A stretch of DNA of 64,000 bases. It comes from an uncultured Prevotellaceae bacterium (GTDB taxonomy: Bacteria > Bacteroidota > Bacteroidia > Bacteroidales > Bacteroidaceae). The notes beneath the pieces are model-generated. The model was not told where the DNA came from and did no database searches. It worked only from the letters and a program-made list of their open reading frames with translations. This document shows, piece after piece, positions 27,701 through 36,087 of this stretch (position 1 is its first letter; every line of letters starts with the position of its first letter). The stretch is from positions 1 to 64,000 of the forward strand of contig CACZDV010000005.1 in the NCBI GenBank assembly GCA_902780025.1. The letters are read 5' to 3'. A program made the position numbers and the translations under genes.

Positions 27701-29261
27701 TATAAATCGGTGACCAAGAGCCATACTTGGCTATACAGCCAGCCGTGTTCTTTCCGTCGAGATAGTTAAAGGTCTCTTCGCAAAGGTCACCGTCCCAGTA
27801 GATACGGAAGTTGGTGTTGACACCCGTTGCTTCAAGTCCACTAATGGCCTCACCAGTAATTGTGCTGATAGCACCTTCACGGGCCGAGCAGCCCAAACCT
27901 CCGGGGAAACTGTTGGTGAAATTGCCAGCCATGGCACGACCGTCGTCCCTGTCTGCTACAAAGCGGTGATATACTTTCGAGGTGGTTGCATCACGGAAGT
28001 TATTGCCGGGATGATCCTCCATACAGGCATAAATCTCCAATCCATGAACATAGGGATTCAGGTCACCTACGTGTTCAGCATCGCCGTGACCGAAGCCTGT
28101 CGTCGAGAGACCCTTGCCGTTGTCATCAATGACCATCGAACCGAAAACAATCTCGTCGCGGCCGTCCATATCAACATCAGCTACCGCATAATTATGGTAA
28201 CCCTGTCCCTTCCACGGGCCGTTACTGTTGTTGAACCAGCGCCAACGCTCCTTCAACTGGTGAGTCTGCGAGTCAACATCGTAGGCAATCATCTTGTGTC
28301 GGGTATAAATACCACGGGCCAGGAAAATGCTTGGTTTGCGACCATCTAAGTAAGGGGCACCGAAGAAGTGCTTCGAAGCTCGATGGCCGTAGCCGTCGCC
28401 CCATGCAGCTTCAAAATTGGTCTCGCCACTCTCCAACCGCTTCAGCGGATAGGGCAAACACTGATAGGGCTTGCCCGTCTTGCCATCCATATATAACAGG
28501 TACTCACCGTCGGTAGTCACAAACCAGTTGGTGCCGCCACCCGTGGCAGCTCGCACGTTAGCCGAGGCGTTGCCCACGGTGTAAGTCGTGCCGTCGGCCA
28601 TGTGGATGACCGTACCATCACAGGCTCGCATTACCACCTCAGCACAGCCGTCGCCGTCCCAGTCATATCCCACAATGTTCTGCTCGTTGTTCTGGAAGTC
28701 ACCCATGTTCGGACCGCAGTTCACCCACCACAGGCGGGTACCGTCCAGTTTCAGGCACTCAAAGATACTGTATTCGCCCTGATAACCGCCACGCGGATAG
28801 CTGGCGTTGATCTCGCTCAGGTTGTCAAACTTCATCAGGATTTCCAGTTCGCCGTCGCCATCAACATCAGCACAGCAGGCGTCATTGGGCACCAACGTGC
28901 TCTTGATACCCTCATGCTTCAGTTTGATCTCCTTATAGCTGGTCGACCACGGCGTCACCTGCTTACACTGCGTCTGCTCCTGGCCATGAACAACAGCCGC
29001 CACTGTGTATGTACTGGCCGTTGTTCCCGACTTATCAGTAAAGTTCGACACACTCAGCGGTGCTTCGTTCACCTTCACGCCGTCACGATAGACATTATAG
29101 GTGACATCATAATACTCTTCACCAAAGATACGCCAGTTCAGGTAAACACCACCGCTGACCTTCATCGCCACAAGACCACGGTCCAGTTTGTCGGTCACGC
29201 GCTGAGCCTGCGTACCAAAAGTCATTAAGCCCATTAAGGCCACAAGAAAAAATCTCTTCAT
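24747..29261 (-). CDS. Large PL11 lyase with autotransporter-type repeats and T9SS-like tail
   Basis: 1504 residues. Signal peptide MKRFFLVALMGLMTFGTQAQ. Residues about 22-620 are a full PL11 domain with calcium loops DVDGDGELE, YDWDGDGCAE and VADVDMDGRDE, plus ILGDWREE and YNQPPHASYFLGE at its end. Residues about 640-1450 are beta-strand repeats of the passenger-associated type (GVLTLPKADFTHTGATDIWGG; GTVTMNGENSYTGGNHLRGG; ITWNGANDNTGTTTVKEGEL). The last about 50 residues (CNVYDLKGRLVRR, GLPAGVYIRGGRKVIVK) look like a type A T9SS sorting domain. PL11 enzymes are usually about 600 residues, so two thirds of this protein is extra. It is probably a cell-surface or secreted enzyme carried on a beta-solenoid stalk. 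First gene of the pectin operon; promoter at 29298. Confidence 0.9.
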   Translation of the reverse strand: MKRFFLVALMGLMTFGTQAQRVTDKLDRGLVAMKVSGGVYLNWRIFGEEYYDVTYNVYRDGVKVNEAPLSVSNFTDKSGTTASTYTVAAVVHGQEQTQCKQVTPWSTSYKEIKLKHEGIKSTLVPNDACCADVDGDGELEILMKFDNLSEINASYPRGGYQGEYSIFECLKLDGTRLWWVNCGPNMGDFQNNEQNIVGYDWDGDGCAEVVMRACDGTVIHMADGTTYTVGNASANVRAATGGGTNWFVTTDGEYLLYMDGKTGKPYQCLPYPLKRLESGETNFEAAWGDGYGHRASKHFFGAPYLDGRKPSIFLARGIYTRHKMIAYDVDSQTHQLKERWRWFNNSNGPWKGQGYHNYAVADVDMDGRDEIVFGSMVIDDNGKGLSTTGFGHGDAEHVGDLNPYVHGLEIYACMEDHPGNNFRDATTSKVYHRFVADRDDGRAMAGNFTNSFPGGLGCSAREGAISTITGEAISGLEATGVNTNFRIYWDGDLCEETFNYLDGKNTAGCIAKYGSWSPIYTCEGSMTNNDTKGTPCYQGDILGDWREEIIMRTSNNNIRIYSTPTATKWRNYTLWHDHQYRNAMVWQMCGYNQPPHASYFLGELEGITIAPPPLTMTGRTEVANGGTIGSSLNGQHAIVCETGNSSVSIEAGAQPEVLTFNVPTWVQGTAPSECTTQNTKINYTTYTCTVSGGGIGGAARLVKQGDGVLTLPKADFTHTGATDIWGGTLNFDGTMKQSPLWLNRHTELNSNGGEFKSIKADYGAVIRPGGDQQGSITTDTLALGFGSRLAIDLYSEGMKADVVNTNVLKIERKTGSAWTKGGPEYLMPVIELKGHLADGEMKMAAGKYVIAEVGEVVGSVDDLTMEGLNTQKKSLYVEDGKLVIEIIGMRDAAAIEWTGATSNKWDVGDTYNFAIGTEQEATTFVSEDEVTFGDQATTKSVSITADVYPSKVIVNSTGNYTLTGAGAIGGNAEFVKENSGTVTMNGENSYTGGNHLRGGITKVKKLANQYSTTGNLGAMTSTASLFTIEDGATLQTTDKVEQDSPMQMIGEEGGIINNAQDFVVSKAISGTKLTKKGSGWMKLNVSNSGLNNLVVMAGTVQCVNANTPAKTVELQAGEIRENTSSSYTINVPKGKTGTWYMANRSTYSNTVTGEGTLVAYCTTEKGTNYYATRTPVQCNFSNFEGILKPTSSVDDPNNLRFTLNTTSGMPKGTMNIDPKVEVQNSGKTFRIGRLMGSGKLGGSCTFSNGASVGANTWQVGNDEDWTCNVKVTSNANLVKLGAGKITWNGANDNTGTTTVKEGELCLSPASNLGSGRLTVEEGAILSGTNVQSKALANSAVTINGELRPGVQLTSTSGTIYFNNKNVTIGTKGRIVFNAKSSSVLTSLNGIGTLTVNGTICIVAVDDNTLQVGDEIRLWSEDTKLAGTPKFDMQGGVTWDTSRISEGVLVVAGIDTGVNPVMADIDPCNVYDLKGRLVRRLPSATSTDGLPAGVYIRGGRKVIVK

Positions 29262-29297
29262 TTGTATTGGTTATTAGTAGATACCTATTTACGCCTG

Positions 29298-29327
29298 CAA
29301 AGGTACGAACTTTTTCGTTTATACCAA
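29298..29327 (-). promoter_or_regulatory. Promoter of the large PL11 operon
   Basis: Minus strand TACCTTTG (29298-29305), with GTTG about 19 bp upstream as a possible -33. It lies 36 bp before the PL11 start. Confidence 0.65.
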
Positions 29328-29373
29328 CATCAATCCGCGATTTTCTTCCTGCAATTTTTGATATATCACCCAT

Positions 29374-32202
29374 CTACTCACTATACAGCAGGCGACCGTC
29401 GGGGGTGACTCCTGCGGCACTCATTTTGATACGCGTCTCCTTGCCGTTGTTGTAGAAAGTAGCGGTAAAGCGGCCATTTTCGTCACTGCGGGCGTTGGGG
29501 TTCCAGTAAAGGGTACGGCGATAGTCGGCGGGCTTGTCACCCATGGAACGGTGACTGTAGTCGGGCTGGTAGAAGTTCACCGCATAGTTAAAGCCAGGCA
29601 AGTAAATGTGACGGTCGCGGAAGGTGGGCTGGATGGCATCATTGGCGAAAGGCACCAACTCGACGGTGACATCGACAGTGGTTGACTCTGCCACCATGGT
29701 AGAGTCTTCGTTGCGGTGTTCATAGTCGGTAAAGATGCGGATATCGCTCATGCGCTTCAGCTTCAGGTCATCCAGGATTGACTGGGGTGACCGCTTCAAC
29801 GCGTACTGCTGCATCTGGGCATATAAGGATTCAAGTTCTACTTCGCTCACATTCTCGCTGGCAGGAGGTGGTGGGAACGGGAAATAGTTCCGGTAGAAGG
29901 TAAAGTTGTCAAGCCGTCCGTCCACATTATAGGATACGTGACGGTTCATGTTGCCAAAGAGGTAACGGCTCACCTGAACAGGGAACAACCGCATGTTGAG
30001 CATACCATACGACAAACCGTAGTCCGTCACATCGTTATACAAGTCGTAGGCATCGGTCATGAAGGCAGGTTTGTTCCAGTCGATGGCACGACGACCGCGG
30101 CGATGGCCTCTCACATTGACATTTCCCAACTGATGGACATCGTTCTCCATCGACAGATAGGAAAGCGTATCTATCAGCTCCTCCAACTCAATATCCGGCT
30201 GATGTTTCTGGTAGTAAGAATACTCCTTGGCATATAGGGGATAGAAGAGGTCGCGCTTGACGTAGAAGTCCGGATAGGCCGACTCATTCAGGATCTTGGC
30301 ATCTTTTCGCGACAACATATTCTTCTTGATGGAATCGTTCTCCTTGTAAGCCTTCATCTTCAGATAGGCACCGCCATAGAAGGGAGGTACTTGGAAGATA
30401 AAGCGGCCATCCTTGGTCTTCTGCGTAGAGGCCACAAACTCATTGCCAATGGCTACTTCGGCCTCTACCAACACCTCGTTCTTCAGACGTCCATGATTCA
30501 GTCCGAGGTTTTCGTCGGTATTCTTTAACCAATCAAAGACATAAGCCGGAGGTACGCTGAGTTCTGGACAACCAACAATGTACTGGCAAACCAGTTCACT
30601 TCCAAAAAGTTTTTCCTGATTGATGGTATCCTGATATCGTTTAAAACCGATGTTAAAGGGAAGGGTTCCCATCTCAAACTGTTCCAGTTCGTTAGGGGAA
30701 AGCATCTTGTAGACAGAGCCTTCTATCGTCATGCTCTTCTCAGGCTGATAACGTAGCTGATGGTTGGCATCGGCCAGTTCCTCCCATTTATACTTGCGCC
30801 ACCCCTGCACCATCATCAACAGGTCGAGATGACGGCGGTGCTCCTCATCGTCACGCTCAAAATAGTGGGCAGGATAGGCTATAAAGCCTTTCAACTCGCT
30901 GGAAAGCAGCAGATCGGTCATCATATTGCCATCGTCGTAGGTAGGCCCTTCGGTACCCGTGTCGCGGATAGCCAACGAGAAAGTGGTCTTCGGTGGCAAC
31001 TGCAGACCGATACTGATTGACTCATAGGGCGAGTAGGTCTTGGTGGGACTCATGGGCTCAACAGGCAATATGAGGCCAACAGGACTGCCGGGACCATTGG
31101 AAGTACTGCGGACAAAGAACAGGCGGTCAGCCAAGATATGGCCGTCACTGTCGAAAAGTGTCACGTCGGCCACGCCGGCGGGCAGGCTTTCCAATGGCAG
31201 GGTGACCGTCGTCTGGTTGGAAAGGTTCACCTTCATAAAGTGTTTCAACGACCCGCGACAGAGAATACTGACAGCATACTCCTTGTCTTGAGGCAGACCG
31301 ACAGCACTAATGCTCAGTTGCCCGTTGTCCAAGCGCAGTGTCGCACCTTGCTGTTCCTGCTTAGGCAACGACTCGCTCCACTTCTTGTCACGCCATTGAA
31401 AGGTAGCCTTCAGACGCTGGTCTTTAGGGGTGACGAGGAACGAACCACGTCCCATGTATTCAGTACTGATGGCGATGTTCTGCTGGCCGTCGCTCACCGT
31501 ACCCTTTATGTCTACCGCTTCTCCAAACTGGTCGCAGACTTCAAAGGCAACGCGGTTCTCGACACCGTTGATCAGGTGACCGCCCTCGGGATAGAATCTC
31601 ACCACCAAGTCGTCTTTCTTCTGATTGGGCAATCGTGTCTTGGGGCGCTGATACATCGTGCGAACCTCATAGTCGCCAGCCTTCTCCGGCTTATTATAGA
31701 CAGGCAGCACCCGCGAATAGAGACCATCCCATACACGGAAGTAGTCGGCAGCCATCTCCTTGTTGTAGAACCACCACGCATCCTGCGAACTGTAACGGTG
31801 ATGGTGCATATTGAAATTCAGCATCCAGCGGGTGTAAGCTCGCATCTCATAATAGCCAGAGTACAACGAGTCGGTCAGTACGAACTGTCCACAGGTATAA
31901 CCTTCAGGATTGACGACAATCTGCTGACGTTCCACCAACAATCCGTCAGGCGACAACAGTTCGACGTAGAGAATACGGCTCATGTCGGTGGGCTTCAGGT
32001 TATCAGCCCGCACGACATAAGCTTTATACCATAAGGTGTCACCTACAAAGTAACAACTATTGTCAGTATGGATATATACTTTTTCCTGGACTTGTGAGAC
32101 TGACGACTGTTCCAATGCCTTGCGGATATCGTCAAGAGAACCGGCCTGCACACCGCCCACAGACAGCAGCAGGAATATGATCAGAAGGGAAACATTCTTC
32201 AT
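29374..32202 (-). CDS. MG2-domain (alpha-2-macroglobulin-like) envelope protein
   Basis: 942 residues from the ATG at 32202 (MKNVSLLIIFLLLSVGGVQA, signal peptide); a TTG three codons upstream is less likely. The N-terminal VQEKVYIHTDNSCYFVGDTLWYKAYVV is the typical macroglobulin MG2 opening, and the LFFVRST and TYSPYESISIGLQLPP regions mark further MG-like beta-sandwiches. Near the C-terminus FYQPDYSHRSMGDKPADYRRTLYWNPN and FYNNGKETRIKMSAAGVTPDG are found in a Bacteroidetes group of plug-less MG2 proteins often encoded beside TonB-dependent receptors. No bait region or thioester motif is visible, so it is not a protease trap. Role unknown; it is divergent from the receptor gene. Confidence 0.82.
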   Translation of the reverse strand: MKNVSLLIIFLLLSVGGVQAGSLDDIRKALEQSSVSQVQEKVYIHTDNSCYFVGDTLWYKAYVVRADNLKPTDMSRILYVELLSPDGLLVERQQIVVNPEGYTCGQFVLTDSLYSGYYEMRAYTRWMLNFNMHHHRYSSQDAWWFYNKEMAADYFRVWDGLYSRVLPVYNKPEKAGDYEVRTMYQRPKTRLPNQKKDDLVVRFYPEGGHLINGVENRVAFEVCDQFGEAVDIKGTVSDGQQNIAISTEYMGRGSFLVTPKDQRLKATFQWRDKKWSESLPKQEQQGATLRLDNGQLSISAVGLPQDKEYAVSILCRGSLKHFMKVNLSNQTTVTLPLESLPAGVADVTLFDSDGHILADRLFFVRSTSNGPGSPVGLILPVEPMSPTKTYSPYESISIGLQLPPKTTFSLAIRDTGTEGPTYDDGNMMTDLLLSSELKGFIAYPAHYFERDDEEHRRHLDLLMMVQGWRKYKWEELADANHQLRYQPEKSMTIEGSVYKMLSPNELEQFEMGTLPFNIGFKRYQDTINQEKLFGSELVCQYIVGCPELSVPPAYVFDWLKNTDENLGLNHGRLKNEVLVEAEVAIGNEFVASTQKTKDGRFIFQVPPFYGGAYLKMKAYKENDSIKKNMLSRKDAKILNESAYPDFYVKRDLFYPLYAKEYSYYQKHQPDIELEELIDTLSYLSMENDVHQLGNVNVRGHRRGRRAIDWNKPAFMTDAYDLYNDVTDYGLSYGMLNMRLFPVQVSRYLFGNMNRHVSYNVDGRLDNFTFYRNYFPFPPPPASENVSEVELESLYAQMQQYALKRSPQSILDDLKLKRMSDIRIFTDYEHRNEDSTMVAESTTVDVTVELVPFANDAIQPTFRDRHIYLPGFNYAVNFYQPDYSHRSMGDKPADYRRTLYWNPNARSDENGRFTATFYNNGKETRIKMSAAGVTPDGRLLYSE

Positions 32203-32261
32203 CTTTTGCAAAAGTTTTATTTTTTGACGCAGAAAGCGACTGGAAGTTTAATTATTTTTCG

Positions 32262-32269
32262 TACCTTTG
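32262..32269 (+). promoter_or_regulatory. -7 element (TACCTTTG) almost touching the receptor start
   Basis: TACCTTTG ends 9 bp before the ATG at 32279. With the usual 5-7 bp to the transcript start, the mRNA would have a leader of only a few bases. Confidence 0.65.
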
Positions 32270-32278
32270 CACCCGATT

Positions 32279-34381
32279 ATGTACAAACCACTATTCAATA
32301 AGCGCCGTATACTCGTGTTCCGTCAGTTCGGGAACAAGGGCTGGTCGCTCTTCAGTTGCTTAGGCCGTGAGGTGGTATGCTCCGTACTTTCGGTATCGAC
32401 ACTCACTTATGCGTCGGCCGACAGTGTCAGCACAGAACCCGTCACCGCCGACAGCGTCAGCACGAAGACAGCCCGCGAACTGATGCTCGACGAGGTGAGC
32501 GTCACTGGCTCCCGAGCGCCCCTGACCAAGAGTCAGGCTGCGAGAATGGTTACTGTACTGGAACGTTCTGATATTCAGCAGGCTCCAGTACAAAGTCTCA
32601 ATGATTTATTAAAGTTAGCCATCGGCATCGATGTCCGCCAGCGCAGTCCCATTGGCGCACAGACTGACATCAGCATCCGGGGCGGCACTCAGGAGCAGAT
32701 CATCATCCTGCTTAACGGCATCAATATCTGCGACCCGCAGACTGCCCACAACACCATGGACCTGCCTTGCGACCTTGCCGACATCCAGCGCATTGAAGTG
32801 TTGGAAGGTCCCGCTGCCCGCATCTACGGCACCTCGTCGTTGGTGGGGGCGGTGAATATCGTTACCGGCTATCGTGATACGAGGTACGAGGTACGAGATA
32901 CGAGAAATGAACAAAGATTCGATGTGCATACAGAAGGAGGCTCTTACGGCTACTTTCATTCTGGCTTCAAGTATTCTCGTACCTCGTACCTCGCACCTCG
33001 CACCTCGATAAAATCCACCAACACCCTCTCCGCCTCCTACACCCGCTCCGATGGTTATAGCCGCTGCAAGGCAGGCACGTTGAACAGCGACTACAGTGGT
33101 GCGAAGGCCTTTTATCAGGGACACTACAATAGCGACGGGCTAAGCCTGAACTGGCACTTCGGCCTCACCGACAAAGGTTGGGGCTCCAGCACGGCCTATG
33201 CCTCACCCAAATGGCGGGCCGATGACCAGTACGAACATACCACCAAGCTTACCGCTGCCCTCCAAGGCTCTTTCCAGCAAGGTGCAGTTTCGCTGCACCC
33301 ATCCGTCTATTGGAACCAGCACCAAGACCGTTATGAAGGCTACCGGGGACGCGCCGATCTCATGCCCTATAACTACAACCGCACCGACGTCTGCGGCCTA
33401 CAGTTGAACAGCTACTTCGACTGGTCTTTAGGCCGCACGGCTTTCGGTGCCGAGATGCGTAATGAGAACCTTGTCAGTACCAACCTCGGCGAACCGCTTA
33501 CACGCCCCCACTCCATCCACGGAACGGACCGCGACTACATCCTCGGTCTGAACCGCACCAATCTCAGTGCTTACGCCGAACACAATGTGCTGCTGAGCCA
33601 CCTGACCGTCTCGGCGGGCTTCGTTGTGGTAAAGAATACGTGGGCCGACATGAACCCCACTGTCTATCCAGGCATCGATATCAGCCTGCACCCCAACAAT
33701 CACTGGAAATTCCACGCCAGCTACAACACGTCGCTGCGTATGCCTTCATTCACAGAGATGTATTATAAGGTACAAGGTTACGCTGCCGACCCTCACCTAA
33801 AGCCCGAAGAGATGCGCGCCGTCGAGATGGGGGCCACTTTCCATTCCTCACTCTTCACTCTTCACTCCACTATCTGGCACCACCAAGGACACAATATGAT
33901 AGACTGGATCATGGACACCCGACAGGGTGACAACGCCGTATGGCAGAGCATGAACCACACCCGACTGAACAGCATCGGACTGGAAACGACAGCCACACTC
34001 AACATTCAACGCTCAACGCTGAACATCAGCTACAGCTATATTGATCAGAAGAAGGACTTGGAGCCTGGACTGGTGTCGCAATACGCATTGGAGTACTTAC
34101 GTCATAAGTTAGTGGCGACGGCACGGATTCCCCTCGCCAGTCATCTCACACTCGACTTGAACCTGCGTTGGCAGGACCGTGCAGGACAATATACTGACTT
34201 CGACGGCAGCATCTGCGACTACGAACCGTTCTGGCTGGCGGATGCCCGGTTATCGTGGCAACAACCGACCTATGAGTTTTACCTGAAAGCCAACAACCTG
34301 CTGAACACGAGCTACCGTGACTACGGACTGGTACCACAGCCGGGGCGCTGGCTCATCGGCGGTATCAGCGTCACGCTATAA
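32279..34381 (+). CDS. BtuB-like TonB-dependent outer-membrane receptor
   Basis: 700 residues from the ATG at 32279; a TTG 12 bp earlier lies within the promoter element and is rejected. The N-terminal extension NKGWSLFSCLGREVVCSVLSVS followed by TLTYASA is a long signal peptide of the style common in Prevotella BtuB-like proteins. Plug domain at about 70-195 (QSLNDLLKLAIGIDVRQRSP, ISIRGGTQEQIIILLNGINI, IEVLEGPAARIYGTSSLVGA), then a beta-barrel ending in GRWLIGGISVTL with a typical aromatic barrel end. Ligand unknown; no cobalamin riboswitch can fit in so short a leader. Four heptamer arrays sit in its extracellular-loop or strand regions. The gene converges on dnaA with a shared terminator. 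Confidence 0.88.
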   Translation: MYKPLFNKRRILVFRQFGNKGWSLFSCLGREVVCSVLSVSTLTYASADSVSTEPVTADSVSTKTARELMLDEVSVTGSRAPLTKSQAARMVTVLERSDIQQAPVQSLNDLLKLAIGIDVRQRSPIGAQTDISIRGGTQEQIIILLNGINICDPQTAHNTMDLPCDLADIQRIEVLEGPAARIYGTSSLVGAVNIVTGYRDTRYEVRDTRNEQRFDVHTEGGSYGYFHSGFKYSRTSYLAPRTSIKSTNTLSASYTRSDGYSRCKAGTLNSDYSGAKAFYQGHYNSDGLSLNWHFGLTDKGWGSSTAYASPKWRADDQYEHTTKLTAALQGSFQQGAVSLHPSVYWNQHQDRYEGYRGRADLMPYNYNRTDVCGLQLNSYFDWSLGRTAFGAEMRNENLVSTNLGEPLTRPHSIHGTDRDYILGLNRTNLSAYAEHNVLLSHLTVSAGFVVVKNTWADMNPTVYPGIDISLHPNNHWKFHASYNTSLRMPSFTEMYYKVQGYAADPHLKPEEMRAVEMGATFHSSLFTLHSTIWHHQGHNMIDWIMDTRQGDNAVWQSMNHTRLNSIGLETTATLNIQRSTLNISYSYIDQKKDLEPGLVSQYALEYLRHKLVATARIPLASHLTLDLNLRWQDRAGQYTDFDGSICDYEPFWLADARLSWQQPTYEFYLKANNLLNTSYRDYGLVPQPGRWLIGGISVTL
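32876..32910. repeat. Heptamer array, unit GGTACGA
   Basis: GATACGA, GGTACGA, GGTACGA, GATACGA, GAAATGA: five 7-bp units in the receptor gene, translated RDTRYEVRDTRNE. It is in inverted orientation to the array at 32977-33004. Confidence 0.9.
32977..33004. repeat. Heptamer array, unit TCGTACC (inverted partner)
   Basis: TCGTACC twice, then TCGCACC twice, translated SRTSYLAPRTS. TCGTACC is the reverse complement of GGTACGA, so this and the array at 32876-32910 form an inverted pair around 66 bp. Confidence 0.9.
33843..33868. repeat. Heptamer array, unit ACTCTTC
   Basis: A degenerate ATTCCTC, two exact ACTCTTC units and a partial one in the receptor gene, read HSSLFTLHS. The unit is the same as in the PL11 gene at 20993-21016. 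Confidence 0.85.
33999..34026. repeat. Heptamer array, unit TCAACGC
   Basis: TCAACAT, TCAACGC, TCAACGC, TGAACAT: four units in the receptor gene, read TLNIQRSTLNIS. Confidence 0.85.
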
Positions 34382-34387
34382 TAATTG

Positions 34388-34416
34388 ATAAGCCCCGTCG
34401 CTATGACGGGGCTTAT
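34388..34416. terminator. Bidirectional terminator between receptor gene and dnaA
   Basis: A perfect 12-bp stem (ATAAGCCCCGTC / GACGGGGCTTAT) with a GCTAT loop, between two convergent genes. Confidence 0.9.
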
Positions 34417-34423
34417 CTTGTGT

Positions 34424-35830
34424 TTATTGCTTCAGTTTGAAGGAATTCTCAATACTGCTTAACTCTGCCTGGAAGGACTTGTCCACCTTCAGGCGTTGCT
34501 CTACGGTGGTGCAACTGTGGATGACCGTCGAATGGTCGCGTCCGCCAATCAACTGACCGATACGTGAAGCAGGCATCTTGGTGTACTTCTGGGCCAGGTA
34601 CATACTGACCTGACGCACCAGAACATAGTCGCGCTTGCGGCTCTTGCTGAACACATGCTGCTGCTGGACGTTGTAATGGCCACACACCTTCTCCAGGATA
34701 TCATCGACCGTCAGCGGATGGTTGTCGACCTTCACGGCACGTTTGATGACGCGCTCAGCCAGTCGCATGTCGATACCGCTGTTGTAGACGATACTGTAAG
34801 CCATCAGCGAGTTGACGACGCCCTCCAAGTCACGGACGCTGCCATTGGCTGTCTCAGCTATGAACTGGATGACATCGGCAGGAATCTTCAAGCCGTCGCG
34901 ACGACACTTGGCATTCAGGATATCGATGCAGAGCTGCACGTTGGGCTTCTCCATCTCGGCAATGAGTCCGCAGGAGAAGCGTGTCAGCATACGGTCCTTC
35001 AGCCAGTCAAGGTCTACGGGCGGACGGTCGGAAGCCAGGATAATCTGCTTACCGAGGCGGAACAGATGGTCAAAGATATGGAAGAATGTCGAAACGGTCT
35101 TCTCTGCCGTTGCCCACTCCTGCACATCATCGATAATCAGTACATCGATGGTCTGATAGAAATGGATGAAGTCATTGACAGTATTACGGCGGCTGGCATC
35201 GGTAAACTGCACCTGGAACAGACGGGCCGAAACATAGAGTACGCGCTTGTGCGGGTACATCTCTTTACAACGAACACCGATGGCATTGATAAGGTGCGTC
35301 TTACCACAACCCGACGGTCCGAAGATAAAGAAGGGATTGAACGTCGACTTTCCCGGATGCTCGGCAATGCTGACACCGATGGTACGGGGCAGGCGGTTGG
35401 CATCACCTTCTATAAAAGTCTGGAACGTCTTATGCAAATCCAGCTGAGGATTCAGCTCACGGGCTGCAGCCTCAAGCACCGAAGGCGACTGATTGACGTG
35501 GGTACCGGCAGCAGGCACGTCGATATCGGCGGGCTTTTCTGCTTCCTCCACACGGTTCAGTTTGTGTTCCTTGTCAGTAACGATACGATAATTAAGCTTA
35601 ACATTAGCCTTGAAACTGTTGGTCAAGGCCCAGTACATCAGTCGGATGAAGTGCTGCTCCAAATACTCACAGAAATAAGCGCTGGGCACTTGCAGCAACA
35701 AGGTGGCTTCCGACTCCGAGTAAGACTCGAAGACGATCGGCTCGAACCATGTTTTGTACTGCTGCTCGTTGACGTTCTGCCTAATGAGTTGAAGGCAGTT
35801 GTCCCAAAGCGCCTTATGACTGTTATGCAT
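34424..35830 (-). CDS. dnaA: Chromosomal replication initiator DnaA
   Basis: 468 residues. DnaA binds DnaA boxes at the origin and opens the duplex. Domain I is at about 1-85 (LWDNCLQLIRQNVNEQQYKT), a linker follows, then the AAA+ domain with Walker A GPSGCGKT at 171-178 and Walker B LIIDDVQ. The C-terminal DNA-binding domain carries the DnaA signature ASRIGQLIGGRDHSTVIHSC. It is alone between a terminator and a 257-bp upstream gap. No 9-bp DnaA box matching TTATCCACA was found near it, so the origin is probably elsewhere, as is common when dnaA is not next to dnaN (not seen here). Confidence 0.97.
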   Translation of the reverse strand: MHNSHKALWDNCLQLIRQNVNEQQYKTWFEPIVFESYSESEATLLLQVPSAYFCEYLEQHFIRLMYWALTNSFKANVKLNYRIVTDKEHKLNRVEEAEKPADIDVPAAGTHVNQSPSVLEAAARELNPQLDLHKTFQTFIEGDANRLPRTIGVSIAEHPGKSTFNPFFIFGPSGCGKTHLINAIGVRCKEMYPHKRVLYVSARLFQVQFTDASRRNTVNDFIHFYQTIDVLIIDDVQEWATAEKTVSTFFHIFDHLFRLGKQIILASDRPPVDLDWLKDRMLTRFSCGLIAEMEKPNVQLCIDILNAKCRRDGLKIPADVIQFIAETANGSVRDLEGVVNSLMAYSIVYNSGIDMRLAERVIKRAVKVDNHPLTVDDILEKVCGHYNVQQQHVFSKSRKRDYVLVRQVSMYLAQKYTKMPASRIGQLIGGRDHSTVIHSCTTVEQRLKVDKSFQAELSSIENSFKLKQ

Positions 35831-36087
35831 TTTTTGTTTTTAGTTAATTAATCGTGGATTTTTCATTTCCGTGTGCAAAGTTCGCCTTTTTTTTTGAATT
35901 ACGCAAATCCAAAGTTTTTAGACGGCTAAAAGTTTCCCGCGTAACTGACTATTATTTGGGAACTTAGAGTGTTTCACGGTTTTTATAGAAAAGAGTGTCT
36001 TGCAAAATTCAAACTTACTATCTTTCAGCAACTTGCAACTTCGTCAATCGGGATTTCAGAAAATTAATTATTTAGACAAAATTAAAA
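35831..36087. other. dnaA upstream gap, no gene seen
   Basis: AT-rich. It contains a weak -7 match (GAACTTTG, minus strand, 35876-35883) for dnaA. No DnaA boxes, tandem repeats or coding frame were found. Confidence 0.5.

Noticed and set aside
32267-32278. TTG start for the TonB-dependent receptor
   Set aside because: The TTG is part of the TACCTTTG promoter element itself, so it would not be in the transcript.
34655-35851. 398-codon plus-strand frame over dnaA
   Set aside because: It is fully antisense to dnaA, whose AAA+ and DNA-binding signatures are clear.
35831-36087. Replication origin next to dnaA
   Set aside because: No DnaA boxes, iterons or unwinding repeats were found in the dnaA upstream gap, and dnaN is not adjacent.
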